Notes: generated by a model not told the origin, from the sequence alone. Positions 1 through 8,592 are shown, counted from the stretch's first letter. The stretch: DNA of 64,000 bases from Microbacterium halotolerans (GCF_003569805.1 NZ_KZ984052.1:488494-552493), one strand, 5' to 3'. Translations and numbers: made by a program.

Positions 1-985
1 TCGCCGAGATCGCCGATCCCACCAGGAACACCGACAGGGTCGCCCGTCGGCCCCACACCTCGATCAGCCACGCGGCCATCGCGTACCCCGGCAGCTGCGC
101 GAGGGTGATGATCAGGGTGTACCCGAAGGAACGCACCAGGTCGAAGCCCTGCGACACGAGGATCGACGGGATCCAGATGAACGCCCCGTAGTAGGAGAAG
201 TTCACGAACGCCCACACCGCCCACAGCGCCGCCGTGCGACGTGCGAGTCCTCCGCGGAACAGGTCGGCCACCCCGACGCGGCGACCGGACGGCTGCACAT
301 CGGACACCTGCTGCAAGGGGCGGGCGCGGTCTCCTTCGAACTGCCGTACGATGCGGTCGGCCTCCGCCAGCCGCCCCTTCGATGCGAGCCATCGAGGCGA
401 CTCAGGAAGGCCCCACCGGACGGCCAGGGCGTAGAGCGCGGGAACCGCGCCGATCGCGAAGGCCCAGCGCCAGCCGTTCTCGAGCGGCACGACGAAATAG
501 CCGATCACCGCAGAGGCGGTCCATCCGACCGCCCAGAACGCCTCCAGGATCACCACGAGCCTGCCGCGGATGCGCGCAGGGGCGAACTCGCTGACATATG
601 TCGATGCGACGGGCAGCTCGGACCCGAGACCGAGGCCCACGATGAAACGGAGCACGAGCAGCATGCCCACTCCCCCGACGAGCGCGCTGGCACCGGTCGC
701 GACGCCGTACACGAGCAGTGTGATCGCGAACACCTGACGCCTGCCCAGCCTGTCGGCGACGAGCCCGCCCACACTGGCGCCGACAGCCATCCCCACGAAC
801 CCCACCGACGCGATCAGGCTCTGCGTGGTGTCGTCCAGCGCCCATTCGCTGGCGAGCGCGGCGATGATGAACGAGATCAGCCCAACGTCCATCGCGTCGA
901 GGGCCCAGCCGATTCCGGAGCCGCCGATCACGCGCCCGTGTCGACACGACAGCGGGAGATCATCCAGGCGTGCAGAAATGGTCAT
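1..985 (-). CDS. MFS transporter, sugar-porter-like (C-terminus cut by window edge)
   Basis: This is the first 328 residues of a major facilitator transporter in the cytoplasmic membrane; the rest lies beyond base 1. Visible are a soluble N-terminus, several hydrophobic helices, the loop motif DRLGRRQVF after helix 2, an arginine-rich RIRGR segment after helix 4 and PESPRWL after helix 6, all typical of the sugar porter/metabolite:H+ symporter group. A second half-signature, WGRRATLSVF, starts the C-terminal bundle. The ATG at 985 is chosen because the frame upstream has no better start and a TAGAGT box sits 7 bases before it. Substrate cannot be told from the sequence; aromatic acids, nicotinate-type acids or sugars are all possible. 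Confidence 0.85.
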   Translation of the reverse strand, partial: MTISARLDDLPLSCRHGRVIGGSGIGWALDAMDVGLISFIIAALASEWALDDTTQSLIASVGFVGMAVGASVGGLVADRLGRRQVFAITLLVYGVATGASALVGGVGMLLVLRFIVGLGLGSELPVASTYVSEFAPARIRGRLVVILEAFWAVGWTASAVIGYFVVPLENGWRWAFAIGAVPALYALAVRWGLPESPRWLASKGRLAEADRIVRQFEGDRARPLQQVSDVQPSGRRVGVADLFRGGLARRTAALWAVWAFVNFSYYGAFIWIPSILVSQGFDLVRSFGYTLIITLAQLPGYAMAAWLIEVWGRRATLSVFLVGSAISA

Positions 986-992
986 GGTGACC

Positions 993-998
993 ACTCTA
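993..998 (-). promoter_or_regulatory. Candidate -10 box for the MFS gene
   Basis: TAGAGT lies 7 bases before the ATG at 985, so the transcript would begin at or next to the start codon. No clear -35 hexamer is visible. Confidence 0.35.
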
Positions 999-1043
999 TT
1001 CGGACTGATCGCTTCTAAGGCGCGTCCGGATGATCCGCCGGAT

Positions 1044-2693
1044 TCACACGAGCGCAGCCCGCAGCGTGTCGAGCCCCACGCCGCCGAGATCGAGTGCTCG
1101 CCGGTGGAAGTCGCGCAGCGAGAACCTCTCACCTTCCGCGGCGCGCGTTTCGTCACGGATCTGCTCCCAGATGCGCTGGCCCACTTTGTACGCAGGGGCC
1201 TGCCCCGGCCAGCCGAGGTATCGGTTCACCTCGAAGCGGACGAAGGCATCCGACATGTTCACGTGCTCGCGCATGAACTCGAGGGCGTAATCCGCATCCC
1301 ACTTTCCGCGACCGTCCGGACGCTGCTTGCCGAGGTGCACACCGATGTCGAGAACTACGCGCGCTGCGCGGAAGCGCTGACCGTCGAGCATGCCGAGACG
1401 GTCAGCCGGGTCATCGAGGTAGCCGAGCTCATCCATGAGTCGTTCGGCGTACAGGGCCCATCCTTCCGCGTGGCCGGATGTTCCGGCCAGCAGTCGTCGC
1501 CACGAGTTCAGCCGCTCGCGGTTGTGCACGGCCTGACCGATCTGGAGGTGATGTCCGGGAACGCCCTCGTGGTACACCGTCGTCAGTTCGCGCCACGTGT
1601 CGAATTCCTTTACGCCCTCGGGAATGGACCACCACATCCGGCCGGGGCGAGAGAAGTCGTCCGTGGGGCCGGAGTAGTAGATGCCGCCTTCATGCGTCGG
1701 AGCGATCATGCACTCCAGGCGACGCATCGGCTCCGGGATGTCGAAGTGAGTGCGCCCCAGTTCGGCGACGGCACGGTCGCTCGTCGTCTGCATCCAGCGC
1801 CGCAGCTCCTCCGGCCCGTTCAGTTTGCGCGATGGGTCGCGCTCGAGGTGTGCAATGGCTTCGGCGACAGATGCGCCGGGGAGCACGCTGTCGGCCGCAC
1901 TCTCCTGCTCGGCGACCATTCGCGCCAGTTCTTCGATGCCCCACTCGTACGTCTCGTCGAGGTCGATGCGGCTGCCGAGGAACCCGTGCGAGTGCATCGC
2001 GTACAGCTCACGGCCGACTCCGTCTCGTCCGGTCGCGGCCGGTGCCAGCTCGTCGCAGAGGAACGCTCCCAGCTCCGCGTACGCCGTTCGTGCCGCCTGA
2101 CGCCCGCGGGTGAGGTCCGCCGTCACAGCGCCCGACAGCTCACGGTCGGCACCGAGAGAAGCGAAGAATCCGTCATCGGAGACGTAGCGCTCGTTCTGCG
2201 AGATGACCTGCCGAACCTGACGCAGCGCCGGCGTCTGTCCCGCCGAAATGCCTTCCCGCAGGGCGGTCGCATACCCCTGCAGGGCGCGTGGGATCGACGC
2301 CAGGCGTGCGGCGATGGTCGCCCAGTCGGCTTCCGTCTCGGTCGGCATCTGGTCGAAGGCGTCCCTGATGCGCTGCGGTGGGCTCTCGATCCCGTTCAGA
2401 TCGCGCCGATACCAGCCCGACCGGTGCACCTCACGAAGATGGTCCAGTCCAGCCGCGAGATCCATCCGGGTGATCTCATCGACGTCGTCGGCGAGCCGTG
2501 CCTCATCGAGGGCGCGGCCCGCGACCCGCGCGGCGTCGTCAAGCGCGGCCTCGCCTTCCGGCGAGAAGTCCTCGAAGCGGTCCTGCCCTTCGTTTCGGCC
2601 GATTGCCGTGGCGACCGTCGGCAGCAGCCGGGCGATCGCATCGACCCAGTCGTCGGCGACGCGATCCACTTCGGTCTGCACGCGCGCGACCAT
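1044..2693 (-). CDS. DUF885 family protein, putative zinc metallopeptidase
   Basis: A 549-residue protein of the DUF885 family, whose members are thought to be zinc-dependent peptidases or hydrolases. The metal-site motif HEGVPGHH is at residues 375-382 and a conserved HAEGWALY block (possible third ligand Glu410) follows at 408-415. No signal peptide or membrane segment is seen, so it should be cytoplasmic. The start at 2693 was preferred over upstream codons because its ATG overlaps the polA stop codon in a TGATG junction, which indicates translational coupling; the longer reading frame runs into polA. The substrate is unknown. Confidence 0.85.
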   Translation of the reverse strand: MVARVQTEVDRVADDWVDAIARLLPTVATAIGRNEGQDRFEDFSPEGEAALDDAARVAGRALDEARLADDVDEITRMDLAAGLDHLREVHRSGWYRRDLNGIESPPQRIRDAFDQMPTETEADWATIAARLASIPRALQGYATALREGISAGQTPALRQVRQVISQNERYVSDDGFFASLGADRELSGAVTADLTRGRQAARTAYAELGAFLCDELAPAATGRDGVGRELYAMHSHGFLGSRIDLDETYEWGIEELARMVAEQESAADSVLPGASVAEAIAHLERDPSRKLNGPEELRRWMQTTSDRAVAELGRTHFDIPEPMRRLECMIAPTHEGGIYYSGPTDDFSRPGRMWWSIPEGVKEFDTWRELTTVYHEGVPGHHLQIGQAVHNRERLNSWRRLLAGTSGHAEGWALYAERLMDELGYLDDPADRLGMLDGQRFRAARVVLDIGVHLGKQRPDGRGKWDADYALEFMREHVNMSDAFVRFEVNRYLGWPGQAPAYKVGQRIWEQIRDETRAAEGERFSLRDFHRRALDLGGVGLDTLRAALV

Positions 2694-5323
2694 CAGTGCG
2701 CCGCTTCGTCCCAGTTGCTGCCATGGCCCACCTGCACGTCGAGCGGCACGGAGAGCTCTGCTGCTGTCTCCATCCGGTGGCGCACGACCTGCTCGACTCG
2801 CTCCCATTCACCCGGGGCGATCTCGATCACCAGTTCGTCGTGGATCTGCAGCAGCACGCGAGAATCGAGCACCCGCAGATCGTCGTTGATGCGCAGCAGT
2901 GCGATCTTCATGATGTCGGCCGCGCTGCCCTGGATCGGTGCGTTCAGTGCAGCACGTTCCGCGTTCTCCCTGAGCACCCGGTTCGGGCTCTTCAGATCGG
3001 GGAACGGTCGGCGGCGGCCGAAGATCGTCTCGGTGTAACCCGTCTCGCGCGCCTGCTCGACCGATGCCCGCAGGTAGTCGCGCACGGAGCCGAAGCGTGC
3101 GAAGTAGTCGATCATGAGCTGCTTCGCCTCGCGCTGCTCGATGCGCAGCTGCTTGGCCAGGCCGAACGCCGACAGTCCGTAGACGAGGCCGTACGACATC
3201 GCCTTCACCTTCGACCGCATCTGCGGTGTGACGTCTCCGGGCTCGACACCGAAGACGTGCGAGCCGACGTACCGGTGCAGGTCCTCGCCTGATCTGAACG
3301 CGTCGATCAGACCTGGGTCGCCCGACAAGTGCGCCATGATGCGCATCTCGATCTGCGAGTAGTCGGCGGTGAGCAGCGTCTCATAACCGGAACCGACTTC
3401 GAAGGCCGCTCTGATGCGCGCGGATTCCTCCGTCCGCACCGGAATGTTCTGCAGGTTCGGATCCGTGCTGGACAGCCGCCCCGTCTGGCTTCCCGTCTGC
3501 ACGTACGTCGTGTGGATCCGCCCCGTCTCATCTATGGCTCCGTCGAGCCCGTCGATGATCTGCTTCAGCTTGGTCGCCTCGCGGTGCTGCAGCAGCAGGC
3601 CGAGGAACGGGTGGTCGGCCTTCTCCTGCAGATCGGCCAGCGCCGCCGCGTCAGTGGTGTATCCCGTCTTCGTCTTGCGCGTCTTCGGCAGCTCGAGTTC
3701 GGTGAACAGCACCTCCTGCAGCTGCTTCGGCGAGCCGAGGTTCACCTCGTGCCCGATGGTGGCGTAGGCCTCCTGTGCGAGCGCTTCCGCACGCCCGCCG
3801 AGCTCACCGGCGAACGCCGAGAGCTTCTCGTGCGAAACGGCGACACCTGCCAGCTCCACGTCGGCCAGTGCCAGGATCGTCGGCATCTCGATGTCGGTGA
3901 ACACAGGCTTCACGGAATCCGGCATCTCGTCGCGCAGCGGATCCGCGACCCGCACGGTGTACCAGGCGAGTTGGCCGGGCGTCGCACCGTCGTGCTCCGG
4001 CACGAGCTGAGACGGGTCGGCCTCCGGCAGCGTCTCACCGAGCAGCCGTTCCACGAGATGCGCGAGGGTCTTGTCGGGAAAGCTCGGTCTCACGAGCCAT
4101 CCAGCGAGGATCGGATCGTAGGCCAGCCCTCGCAGCGGCGCGCCCGCACGCGTGAGAGCCTTCACCTGAGGCTTGGCGTCGGCGATGACCTTCGGAGCGT
4201 CGGAAGAGAGCCACTCCCCCAGAGATTCGGCCACTTCGGCAGACCACGATGCCTCGACGATCTCGTCGGCCGCGGCGAGCCCGATCCGATCCGGGAGCCC
4301 GTCCGCAAGGGTCAGTGCGAGTCCGACCTCCCCGGTGGCAGCACCCGCCCACGCCGCGATGTCTGCCGCCTCGAGCTGCTTCGGTCGGGGCGCCTCTGCC
4401 ACTGGGGACGCTCCGCCATCGTCGCCCTCGGCACCGCCCGCCGCTTCGAATACACGCGGCAGCAGCGCCCGGAACTCGAGCTTGGCGAAGATGTCGCGCA
4501 CCGCCTGCGAATCGAGGGGCTTCCTCTCCAGCTCGGCCACCGCCACGGGCAGTTCGACGTCGCGCAGCAGGCGATTGAGCCTGCGGTTTCGACGCACGTC
4601 CTCGATGTGATCGCGAAGGTTGCCGCCCACGACCCCTTTGATCGCCTCCGCGCCCTCGAGCACCGCATCCAGCGAGCCGAACTGATTCAGCCACTTCACT
4701 GCGGTCTTCTCGCCGACCTTCGGCACGCCGGGGAGGTTGTCGCTCGTCTCGCCGACCAGAGCGGCGATGTCCGGGTACATCGCCGGCTCGACGCCGTACT
4801 TCTCGAACACCGCAGCTGGGTCGTAGCGCTTCAGCTTCGACACGCCCTGCACGGAGGGATACAGCAAGGTCACGTCGTCGGTGACGAGCTGGATCGTGTC
4901 GCGGTCGCCCGAGCACACCAGCACGCTCCAACCCGCCTCGGCGCCCTGCGCCGACAGTGTGGCCATGATGTCGTCCGCCTCGAAGTCGGGCTTGGCGATG
5001 ACGGTGACGCCCATCGCTTCGAGCGCCTCCTGCAGCAGCGGGATCTGGCCCTTGAACTCGGCGGGGGACTCGGCTCGATTCGCCTTGTACTCCGGGTACT
5101 CCTTCGTGCGGAAGGACTCGCGGGCCGTGTCGAAGGCCACCGCCACATGCGTCGGGGCCTCGGCTTTGAGCAGGTTGACGAACATCGACAGAAAGCCGTA
5201 GATGCCGTTCGTGTGCTGGCCGTCCTTCGTGGCGAAGTTCTCGACCGGGAGCGCGTAGAACGCCCGGTAGGCCAGTGAATGGCCGTCGACCAGCAGAAGG
5301 GTAGGCTTTTCGATGTCTGTCAC
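2693..5323 (-). CDS. polA: DNA polymerase I
   Basis: An 876-residue family A polymerase that removes RNA primers and fills gaps in replication and repair. The N-terminal 5'-3' exonuclease (about 1-290) carries GDRDTIQLV and a helix-hairpin-helix around GVPKVGEKTA. The polymerase domain has motif A DYSQIEMR (654-661), motif B from RSKVKAMSYG (about 703) and motif C QIHDELVIE (about 826). The middle domain lacks the Asp-x-Glu residues of a working 3'-5' exonuclease, as in other actinobacterial PolA proteins, so no proofreading is expected. The start is GTG at 5323, placed 6 bases after a TAGGCT box, which predicts a leaderless mRNA. Confidence 0.98.
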   Translation of the reverse strand: MTDIEKPTLLLVDGHSLAYRAFYALPVENFATKDGQHTNGIYGFLSMFVNLLKAEAPTHVAVAFDTARESFRTKEYPEYKANRAESPAEFKGQIPLLQEALEAMGVTVIAKPDFEADDIMATLSAQGAEAGWSVLVCSGDRDTIQLVTDDVTLLYPSVQGVSKLKRYDPAAVFEKYGVEPAMYPDIAALVGETSDNLPGVPKVGEKTAVKWLNQFGSLDAVLEGAEAIKGVVGGNLRDHIEDVRRNRRLNRLLRDVELPVAVAELERKPLDSQAVRDIFAKLEFRALLPRVFEAAGGAEGDDGGASPVAEAPRPKQLEAADIAAWAGAATGEVGLALTLADGLPDRIGLAAADEIVEASWSAEVAESLGEWLSSDAPKVIADAKPQVKALTRAGAPLRGLAYDPILAGWLVRPSFPDKTLAHLVERLLGETLPEADPSQLVPEHDGATPGQLAWYTVRVADPLRDEMPDSVKPVFTDIEMPTILALADVELAGVAVSHEKLSAFAGELGGRAEALAQEAYATIGHEVNLGSPKQLQEVLFTELELPKTRKTKTGYTTDAAALADLQEKADHPFLGLLLQHREATKLKQIIDGLDGAIDETGRIHTTYVQTGSQTGRLSSTDPNLQNIPVRTEESARIRAAFEVGSGYETLLTADYSQIEMRIMAHLSGDPGLIDAFRSGEDLHRYVGSHVFGVEPGDVTPQMRSKVKAMSYGLVYGLSAFGLAKQLRIEQREAKQLMIDYFARFGSVRDYLRASVEQARETGYTETIFGRRRPFPDLKSPNRVLRENAERAALNAPIQGSAADIMKIALLRINDDLRVLDSRVLLQIHDELVIEIAPGEWERVEQVVRHRMETAAELSVPLDVQVGHGSNWDEAAH

Positions 5324-5329
5324 CCTGCC

Positions 5330-5335
5330 AGCCTA
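5330..5335 (-). promoter_or_regulatory. Candidate -10 box of polA (leaderless)
   Basis: TAGGCT ends 6 bases before the polA GTG, the spacing expected between a -10 box and the transcription start. No ribosome binding site is present between them. Confidence 0.55.
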
Positions 5336-5372
5336 ACGAGGGGGACGGACTTTTCTTAAGGCGAGGAGCACC

Positions 5373-5807
5373 ATGAGCGAAGTTGACGGCCTGACCTGGG
5401 CCAGAGGACGCGGGCTCGGCCCCCTCGGCGACAAGATGGGAATCGAGCTCGTCGAATTCGGTGTCGACCGCGCGGTCGCGACCATGCCCGTCGAGGGCAA
5501 TCAGCAGGGCGTCGGGCTCCTGCACGGCGGCGCGTACGTCGTGCTGGGAGAGTCGCTCGGCTCCATGGCCGCCAACCTCCACTGCGGCCCCGATCGCCTG
5601 GCCGTCGGCGTCGACATCAACGCCACGCACACCTCATCGGCGACAGACGGCATCGTCACCGGCGTGTGCACACCGATCCACCTCGGCGGTTCCATGACGG
5701 TGCACGAGATCGTCATCACGAACGAGCAGGGCAAGCGCTGCTCCACGGTGCGCATCACGAACGCCATCCGCAACCGCCCCGGCTTCTCCTTCTACGGCAC
5801 CGCATAG
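5373..5807 (+). CDS. Hotdog-fold thioesterase (PaaI/MenI-like)
   Basis: A 144-residue single hotdog-domain protein, the usual length for acyl-CoA thioesterases of the PaaI/YbdB/MenI type. The core motif HGGAYVVLGESLGS (starting near residue 51) contains the Gly-Gly turn and Glu of the catalytic helix. The family hydrolyses aryl- or acyl-CoA; candidates are a DHNA-CoA thioesterase of menaquinone synthesis or a general phenylacetyl-type thioesterase, and the sequence does not decide. It is divergent from polA and isolated, with GAGGAG 7 bases before the ATG and a strong terminator right after the stop. Confidence 0.85.
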   Translation: MSEVDGLTWARGRGLGPLGDKMGIELVEFGVDRAVATMPVEGNQQGVGLLHGGAYVVLGESLGSMAANLHCGPDRLAVGVDINATHTSSATDGIVTGVCTPIHLGGSMTVHEIVITNEQGKRCSTVRITNAIRNRPGFSFYGTA

Positions 5808-5820
5808 GGCATCCGGACGC

Positions 5821-5850
5821 AGAAGAGCCCCGCCAAAGCGAGGCTCTTCT
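5821..5850 (+). terminator. Rho-independent-like terminator after the thioesterase gene
   Basis: AGAAGAGCC (5821-5829) pairs with GGCTCTTCT (5842-5850); inside, CGC/GCG pair around a CAAA tetraloop with one C-A mismatch. It begins 13 bases after the stop codon. Confidence 0.75.
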
Positions 5851-5974
5851 CATGTCCACGCGCTGCGCGCGGAGGATCGGTTCGCAGGAGCGTCGATCGC
5901 AAGGCGGAGGAGGGAAGCGGGCCGAGAGCCCGCTGACCGACGACAACGCAGCGAGCGGCGTGCCTGCGGACCGA

Positions 5975-6595
5975 TCAGCCCTTTTTCGGGGAGAGCTGCT
6001 CGATGATGGCCTTCGCAACGTCCTGCATGGTGAGGCGGCGGTCCATCGAAGCCTTCTGGATCCAGCGGAAGGCGTCGGGCTCGGCCAGGCCCATCTTCTC
6101 GTTCAGCAGGCCCTTCGCGCGGTCGACGAGCTTGCGCGTCTCGAAGCGCTCCACCATGTCGGCGACCTCGGCTTCGAGCGTGATGAGCTGCTCATGCCGC
6201 GCCAGCGCGATCTCGATCGCCGGCAGCAGGTCATTCGGAGTGAACGGCTTCACGACGTACGCGAGCGCGCCCGCCTCGCTCGCGCGCTCGACGAGCTCCT
6301 TCTGACTGAAGGCCGTCAGCAGGACCACAGGGGCGATATTGTTCTTGCTCAGCTTCTCGGCAGCGGAGATGCCGTCGAGCTGAGGCATCTTCACGTCCAT
6401 GACGACGAGGTCAGGACGCAGCTCGGTCGCGAGCTGAACCGCCGTCTCGCCGTCGCCGGCCTCCCCGACCACGTCGAACCCGTTGTCGCGGAGGATCTCC
6501 ACGATATCGAGACGAATCAGAGACTCGTCCTCCGCCACAACAACGCGTCGTGATGCGCCGGCCGTCGTCTGCTCGTCGTTCTGCTCTTCACTCAC
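5975..6595 (-). CDS. pdtaR: ANTAR-domain response regulator (PdtaR-like antiterminator)
   Basis: A 206-residue two-domain regulator. The receiver domain (about 16-135) has the acidic pair in VVAEDESLIRLD, the phosphoacceptor Asp in LVVMDVKMP, Thr in LLTAFS and Lys in VVKPF. The C-terminal part from about 140 contains the ANTAR signature: VDRAKGLLNEKMGL, the aromatic pattern AFRWIQKASM, and RLTMQDVAKAII. ANTAR proteins bind RNA stem-loops and prevent early termination; the mycobacterial counterpart PdtaR works with the kinase PdtaS. No kinase gene is adjacent here. The GTG start lies 6 bases after TAGGAT. Gene name assigned by family resemblance. Confidence 0.9.
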   Translation of the reverse strand: MSEEQNDEQTTAGASRRVVVAEDESLIRLDIVEILRDNGFDVVGEAGDGETAVQLATELRPDLVVMDVKMPQLDGISAAEKLSKNNIAPVVLLTAFSQKELVERASEAGALAYVVKPFTPNDLLPAIEIALARHEQLITLEAEVADMVERFETRKLVDRAKGLLNEKMGLAEPDAFRWIQKASMDRRLTMQDVAKAIIEQLSPKKG

Positions 6596-6601
6596 TGTCT
6601 C

Positions 6602-6607
6602 ATCCTA
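6602..6607 (-). promoter_or_regulatory. Candidate -10 box of the ANTAR regulator (leaderless)
   Basis: TAGGAT is followed by exactly 6 bases and then the GTG start. No ribosome binding site lies in between. Confidence 0.55.
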
Positions 6608-6909
6608 AAGCCTGTAGTTCCGTACCGTCTGTAGGCGTCGCCGGTCCGGAGCACCCGTGGCAATAAGATTCCGGATCGCCTGCCCCGCCCGGGCGCGTCG
6701 CCCCTGTGACGTGCGTCCCAACTACCCCCGCGGCCCGATGCGACCAACACACCATGGGGGCAACGTTCTCGACACGACCAGCGTTCTCATAGCGGCCGAA
6801 CAGTTCCCTATGTGACCAACGCTCCCCCGCCCCGCAGGGTTCGGCACGATCTGGTGCACGAAGTGCGCCCGATCGCCTGCCGAACCCGAGGACTCCAGAG
6901 AACGCAACG
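6608..6909. other. Gene-free stretch with repeats and a long-range inverted repeat
   Basis: About 300 bases without a convincing gene. It holds four related words, GACCAACAC (6742), CAACGTTCTC (6761), GACCAGCGTTCTC (6777) and GACCAACGCTCCC (6814), and a 10-base inverted repeat GGGTTCGGCA/TGCCGAACCC (6837-6846 and 6878-6887) around 31 bases. Open frames crossing it also read through the tRNA and look spurious. A small RNA or regulatory region is possible. Confidence 0.4.
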
Positions 6910-6940
6910 AGATTCTTCGGCCCTTCAGGCCGAAGAATCT
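6910..6940 (-). terminator. Terminator hairpin downstream of tRNA-Leu
   Basis: AGATTCTTCGGCC (6910-6922) pairs perfectly with GGCCGAAGAATCT (6928-6940) around a 5-base loop. It starts 3 bases after the tRNA 3' end on the minus strand and is followed by CGTTGCGTTCTC. Confidence 0.8.
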
Positions 6941-6942
6941 CG

Positions 6943-7025
6943 TGCCGGCGGTGGGATTCGAACCCACACGCCCTTGCGGACAACGCATTTTGAGTGCGTC
7001 GCGTCTACCGTTCCGCCACGCCGGC
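6943..7025 (-). tRNA. tRNA-Leu, anticodon CAA
   Basis: An 83-base class II tRNA. The acceptor arm GCCGGCG pairs with CGCCGGC, followed by discriminator A at 6943. The anticodon stem ACGCA/TGCGT holds the 7-base loop CTCAAAA, giving anticodon CAA, which reads UUG. A long variable arm (TGTCCGCAAGGGCG) separates it from the T arm GTGGG-TTCGAAT-CCCAC. CCA is not encoded and must be added after transcription. It stands alone between two hairpins, 56 bases downstream of pyk. Confidence 0.95.
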
Positions 7026-7027
7026 TT

Positions 7028-7061
7028 GGGAACGAGCCTACCTGTGGGCAGGCTCGTTCCC
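7028..7061 (-). terminator. Hairpin between pyk and tRNA-Leu
   Basis: GGGAACGAGCCT (7028-7039) pairs with AGGCTCGTTCCC (7050-7061), 12 perfect pairs plus an inner CC/GG. It lies 20 bases after the pyk stop. No T-run follows, so termination efficiency is uncertain; it may also act in processing of the tRNA precursor. Confidence 0.55.
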
Positions 7062-7080
7062 GTGTGAAACCCGTGAAGGG

Positions 7081-8526
7081 TCAGCCCTGCTGGTACACCG
7101 GTGCTGCGCCGCCGACGGCGTCGCCCACCCTGTGCACGCGCAGATCGTTGGTCGAGCCTGCGATCCCTGGAGGCGAACCGGAGATCACGACCACGCGGTC
7201 GCCCTCGGAAGCGAGCCCCTGCTCGAGGAGGTAGTCGTCGACCTGGTGGAACATCAAGTCGGTGTGATCGACCATCTCGACCAGCGTCGAGGTGATTCCC
7301 CATGTCATCGCCATCCGGCGGCGGGTCTGCTCCACCGGCGTGAAGGCGACCATCGGAATGCGTGAACGCAGTCGCGACATGCGGCGAGCCGAGTCGCCCG
7401 ACTGGGTGAAGACGCACAGGAACTTCGCCTCGACGAACTCCGCGACCTCGATCGCGGCCTTCGTGATCACGCCGCCCTGTGTGCGCGGACGATTCGTGAG
7501 CGACTCGATGCGGTCGAGACCGTGCTCCTCCGTCGACGCGACGATGCGCGCCATGGTGGCCACAGTGGTGACGGCGTGCTCGCCGACGCTCGTCTCGCCC
7601 GAGAGCATGACCGCGTCAGCGCCGTCGAGGATGGCGTTGGCCACGTCGCTCGTCTCCGCACGGGTCGGAACCGGGTTCTGGATCATCGACTCGAGCATCT
7701 GCGTGGCCACGATGACCGGTTTCGCCAGGCGACGCGCAAGCGACACGGCGCGCTTCTGCACAAGCGGAACCGCCTCGAGCGGAAGCTCGACGCCCAGATC
7801 ACCGCGGGCGACCATGATGCCGTCGAACGCTTCGACGATGCCCTCGAGTGCGTCGACCGCCTGCGGCTTCTCGATCTTGGCGATGATCGGGCGGCGCACA
7901 CCCTCCTCGTCCATGATCTCGTGGGCGCGCACGACGTCGGTTGCGTTGCGCACGAACGAGAGGGCGATGATGTCGCATCCCTTGCGGAGGGCCCAGCGCA
8001 GGTCCTCTTCGTCCTTCGCGCTCAGAGCCGGCACGTTGACGGCGACGCCTGGCAGGTTGATGCCCTTGTTGTTCGACACGGGGCCGCCGACGATCACCTT
8101 CGTGGTCACTACGGTGCCGTCGGTGTCGACGACCTCGACGCGCACCTTGCCGTCATCGATCAGCAGGAAGTCGCCCGGCTTCACGTCGGCAGGGAGTCCC
8201 TTGAAGGTCGTCGAGACGATCTCCTTGGTGCCGGCGACGTCGTCGATGGTGATCTTGAAGATGTCGCCCTCGGCCAGCTCGTGCGGGCCGTTCTCGAACT
8301 TGCCGAGCCGGATCTTCGGCCCCTGCAGGTCGGCGAGGACTGCAACGGGCTTGCTGAACTCAGCGGCAGCGCCGCGAACGTTGTCGTAGTTCGCGTCGTG
8401 GACCGAGTGGTCTCCGTGGCTCAGGTTCAGTCGGGCGACGTCCACGCCCGCCTCGATGAGTTCCCGAACCTTGTCTTTGGTGGAAGTCGCCGGACCGAGG
8501 GTCGCGACGATCTTGGCACGTCTCAA
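7081..8526 (-). CDS. pyk: Pyruvate kinase
   Basis: A 481-residue enzyme turning phosphoenolpyruvate and ADP into pyruvate and ATP, the last step of glycolysis. Visible are the N-terminal RAKIVATLGPAT, RLNLSHGD, the catalytic Lys block IIAKIEKPQA, the metal-binding MVARGDLGVE, and ATQMLESM with the following PTRAETSDVANAI block. The length is standard with no extra C-terminal domain. The start is TTG at 8526: GGAAGG lies about 8 bases upstream, a TGA stop precedes it in frame by one codon, and the product then begins exactly where family members begin. TTG starts are uncommon for such a highly used gene. Confidence 0.97.
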   Translation of the reverse strand: MRRAKIVATLGPATSTKDKVRELIEAGVDVARLNLSHGDHSVHDANYDNVRGAAAEFSKPVAVLADLQGPKIRLGKFENGPHELAEGDIFKITIDDVAGTKEIVSTTFKGLPADVKPGDFLLIDDGKVRVEVVDTDGTVVTTKVIVGGPVSNNKGINLPGVAVNVPALSAKDEEDLRWALRKGCDIIALSFVRNATDVVRAHEIMDEEGVRRPIIAKIEKPQAVDALEGIVEAFDGIMVARGDLGVELPLEAVPLVQKRAVSLARRLAKPVIVATQMLESMIQNPVPTRAETSDVANAILDGADAVMLSGETSVGEHAVTTVATMARIVASTEEHGLDRIESLTNRPRTQGGVITKAAIEVAEFVEAKFLCVFTQSGDSARRMSRLRSRIPMVAFTPVEQTRRRMAMTWGITSTLVEMVDHTDLMFHQVDDYLLEQGLASEGDRVVVISGSPPGIAGSTNDLRVHRVGDAVGGAAPVYQQG

Positions 8527-8592
8527 ATTTCACACCTTCCGCACGTGTGTTGCCATGGCTCCGCAGCGCCCGATCCGCACGATGGGGCCGCA

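Noticed and set aside
6600..6983. A 127-residue minus-strand frame, and a longer one to 7417
   Set aside because: Both run through the tRNA-Leu gene (the CGFESHRRH-like stretch is translated tRNA) and the intergenic hairpins.
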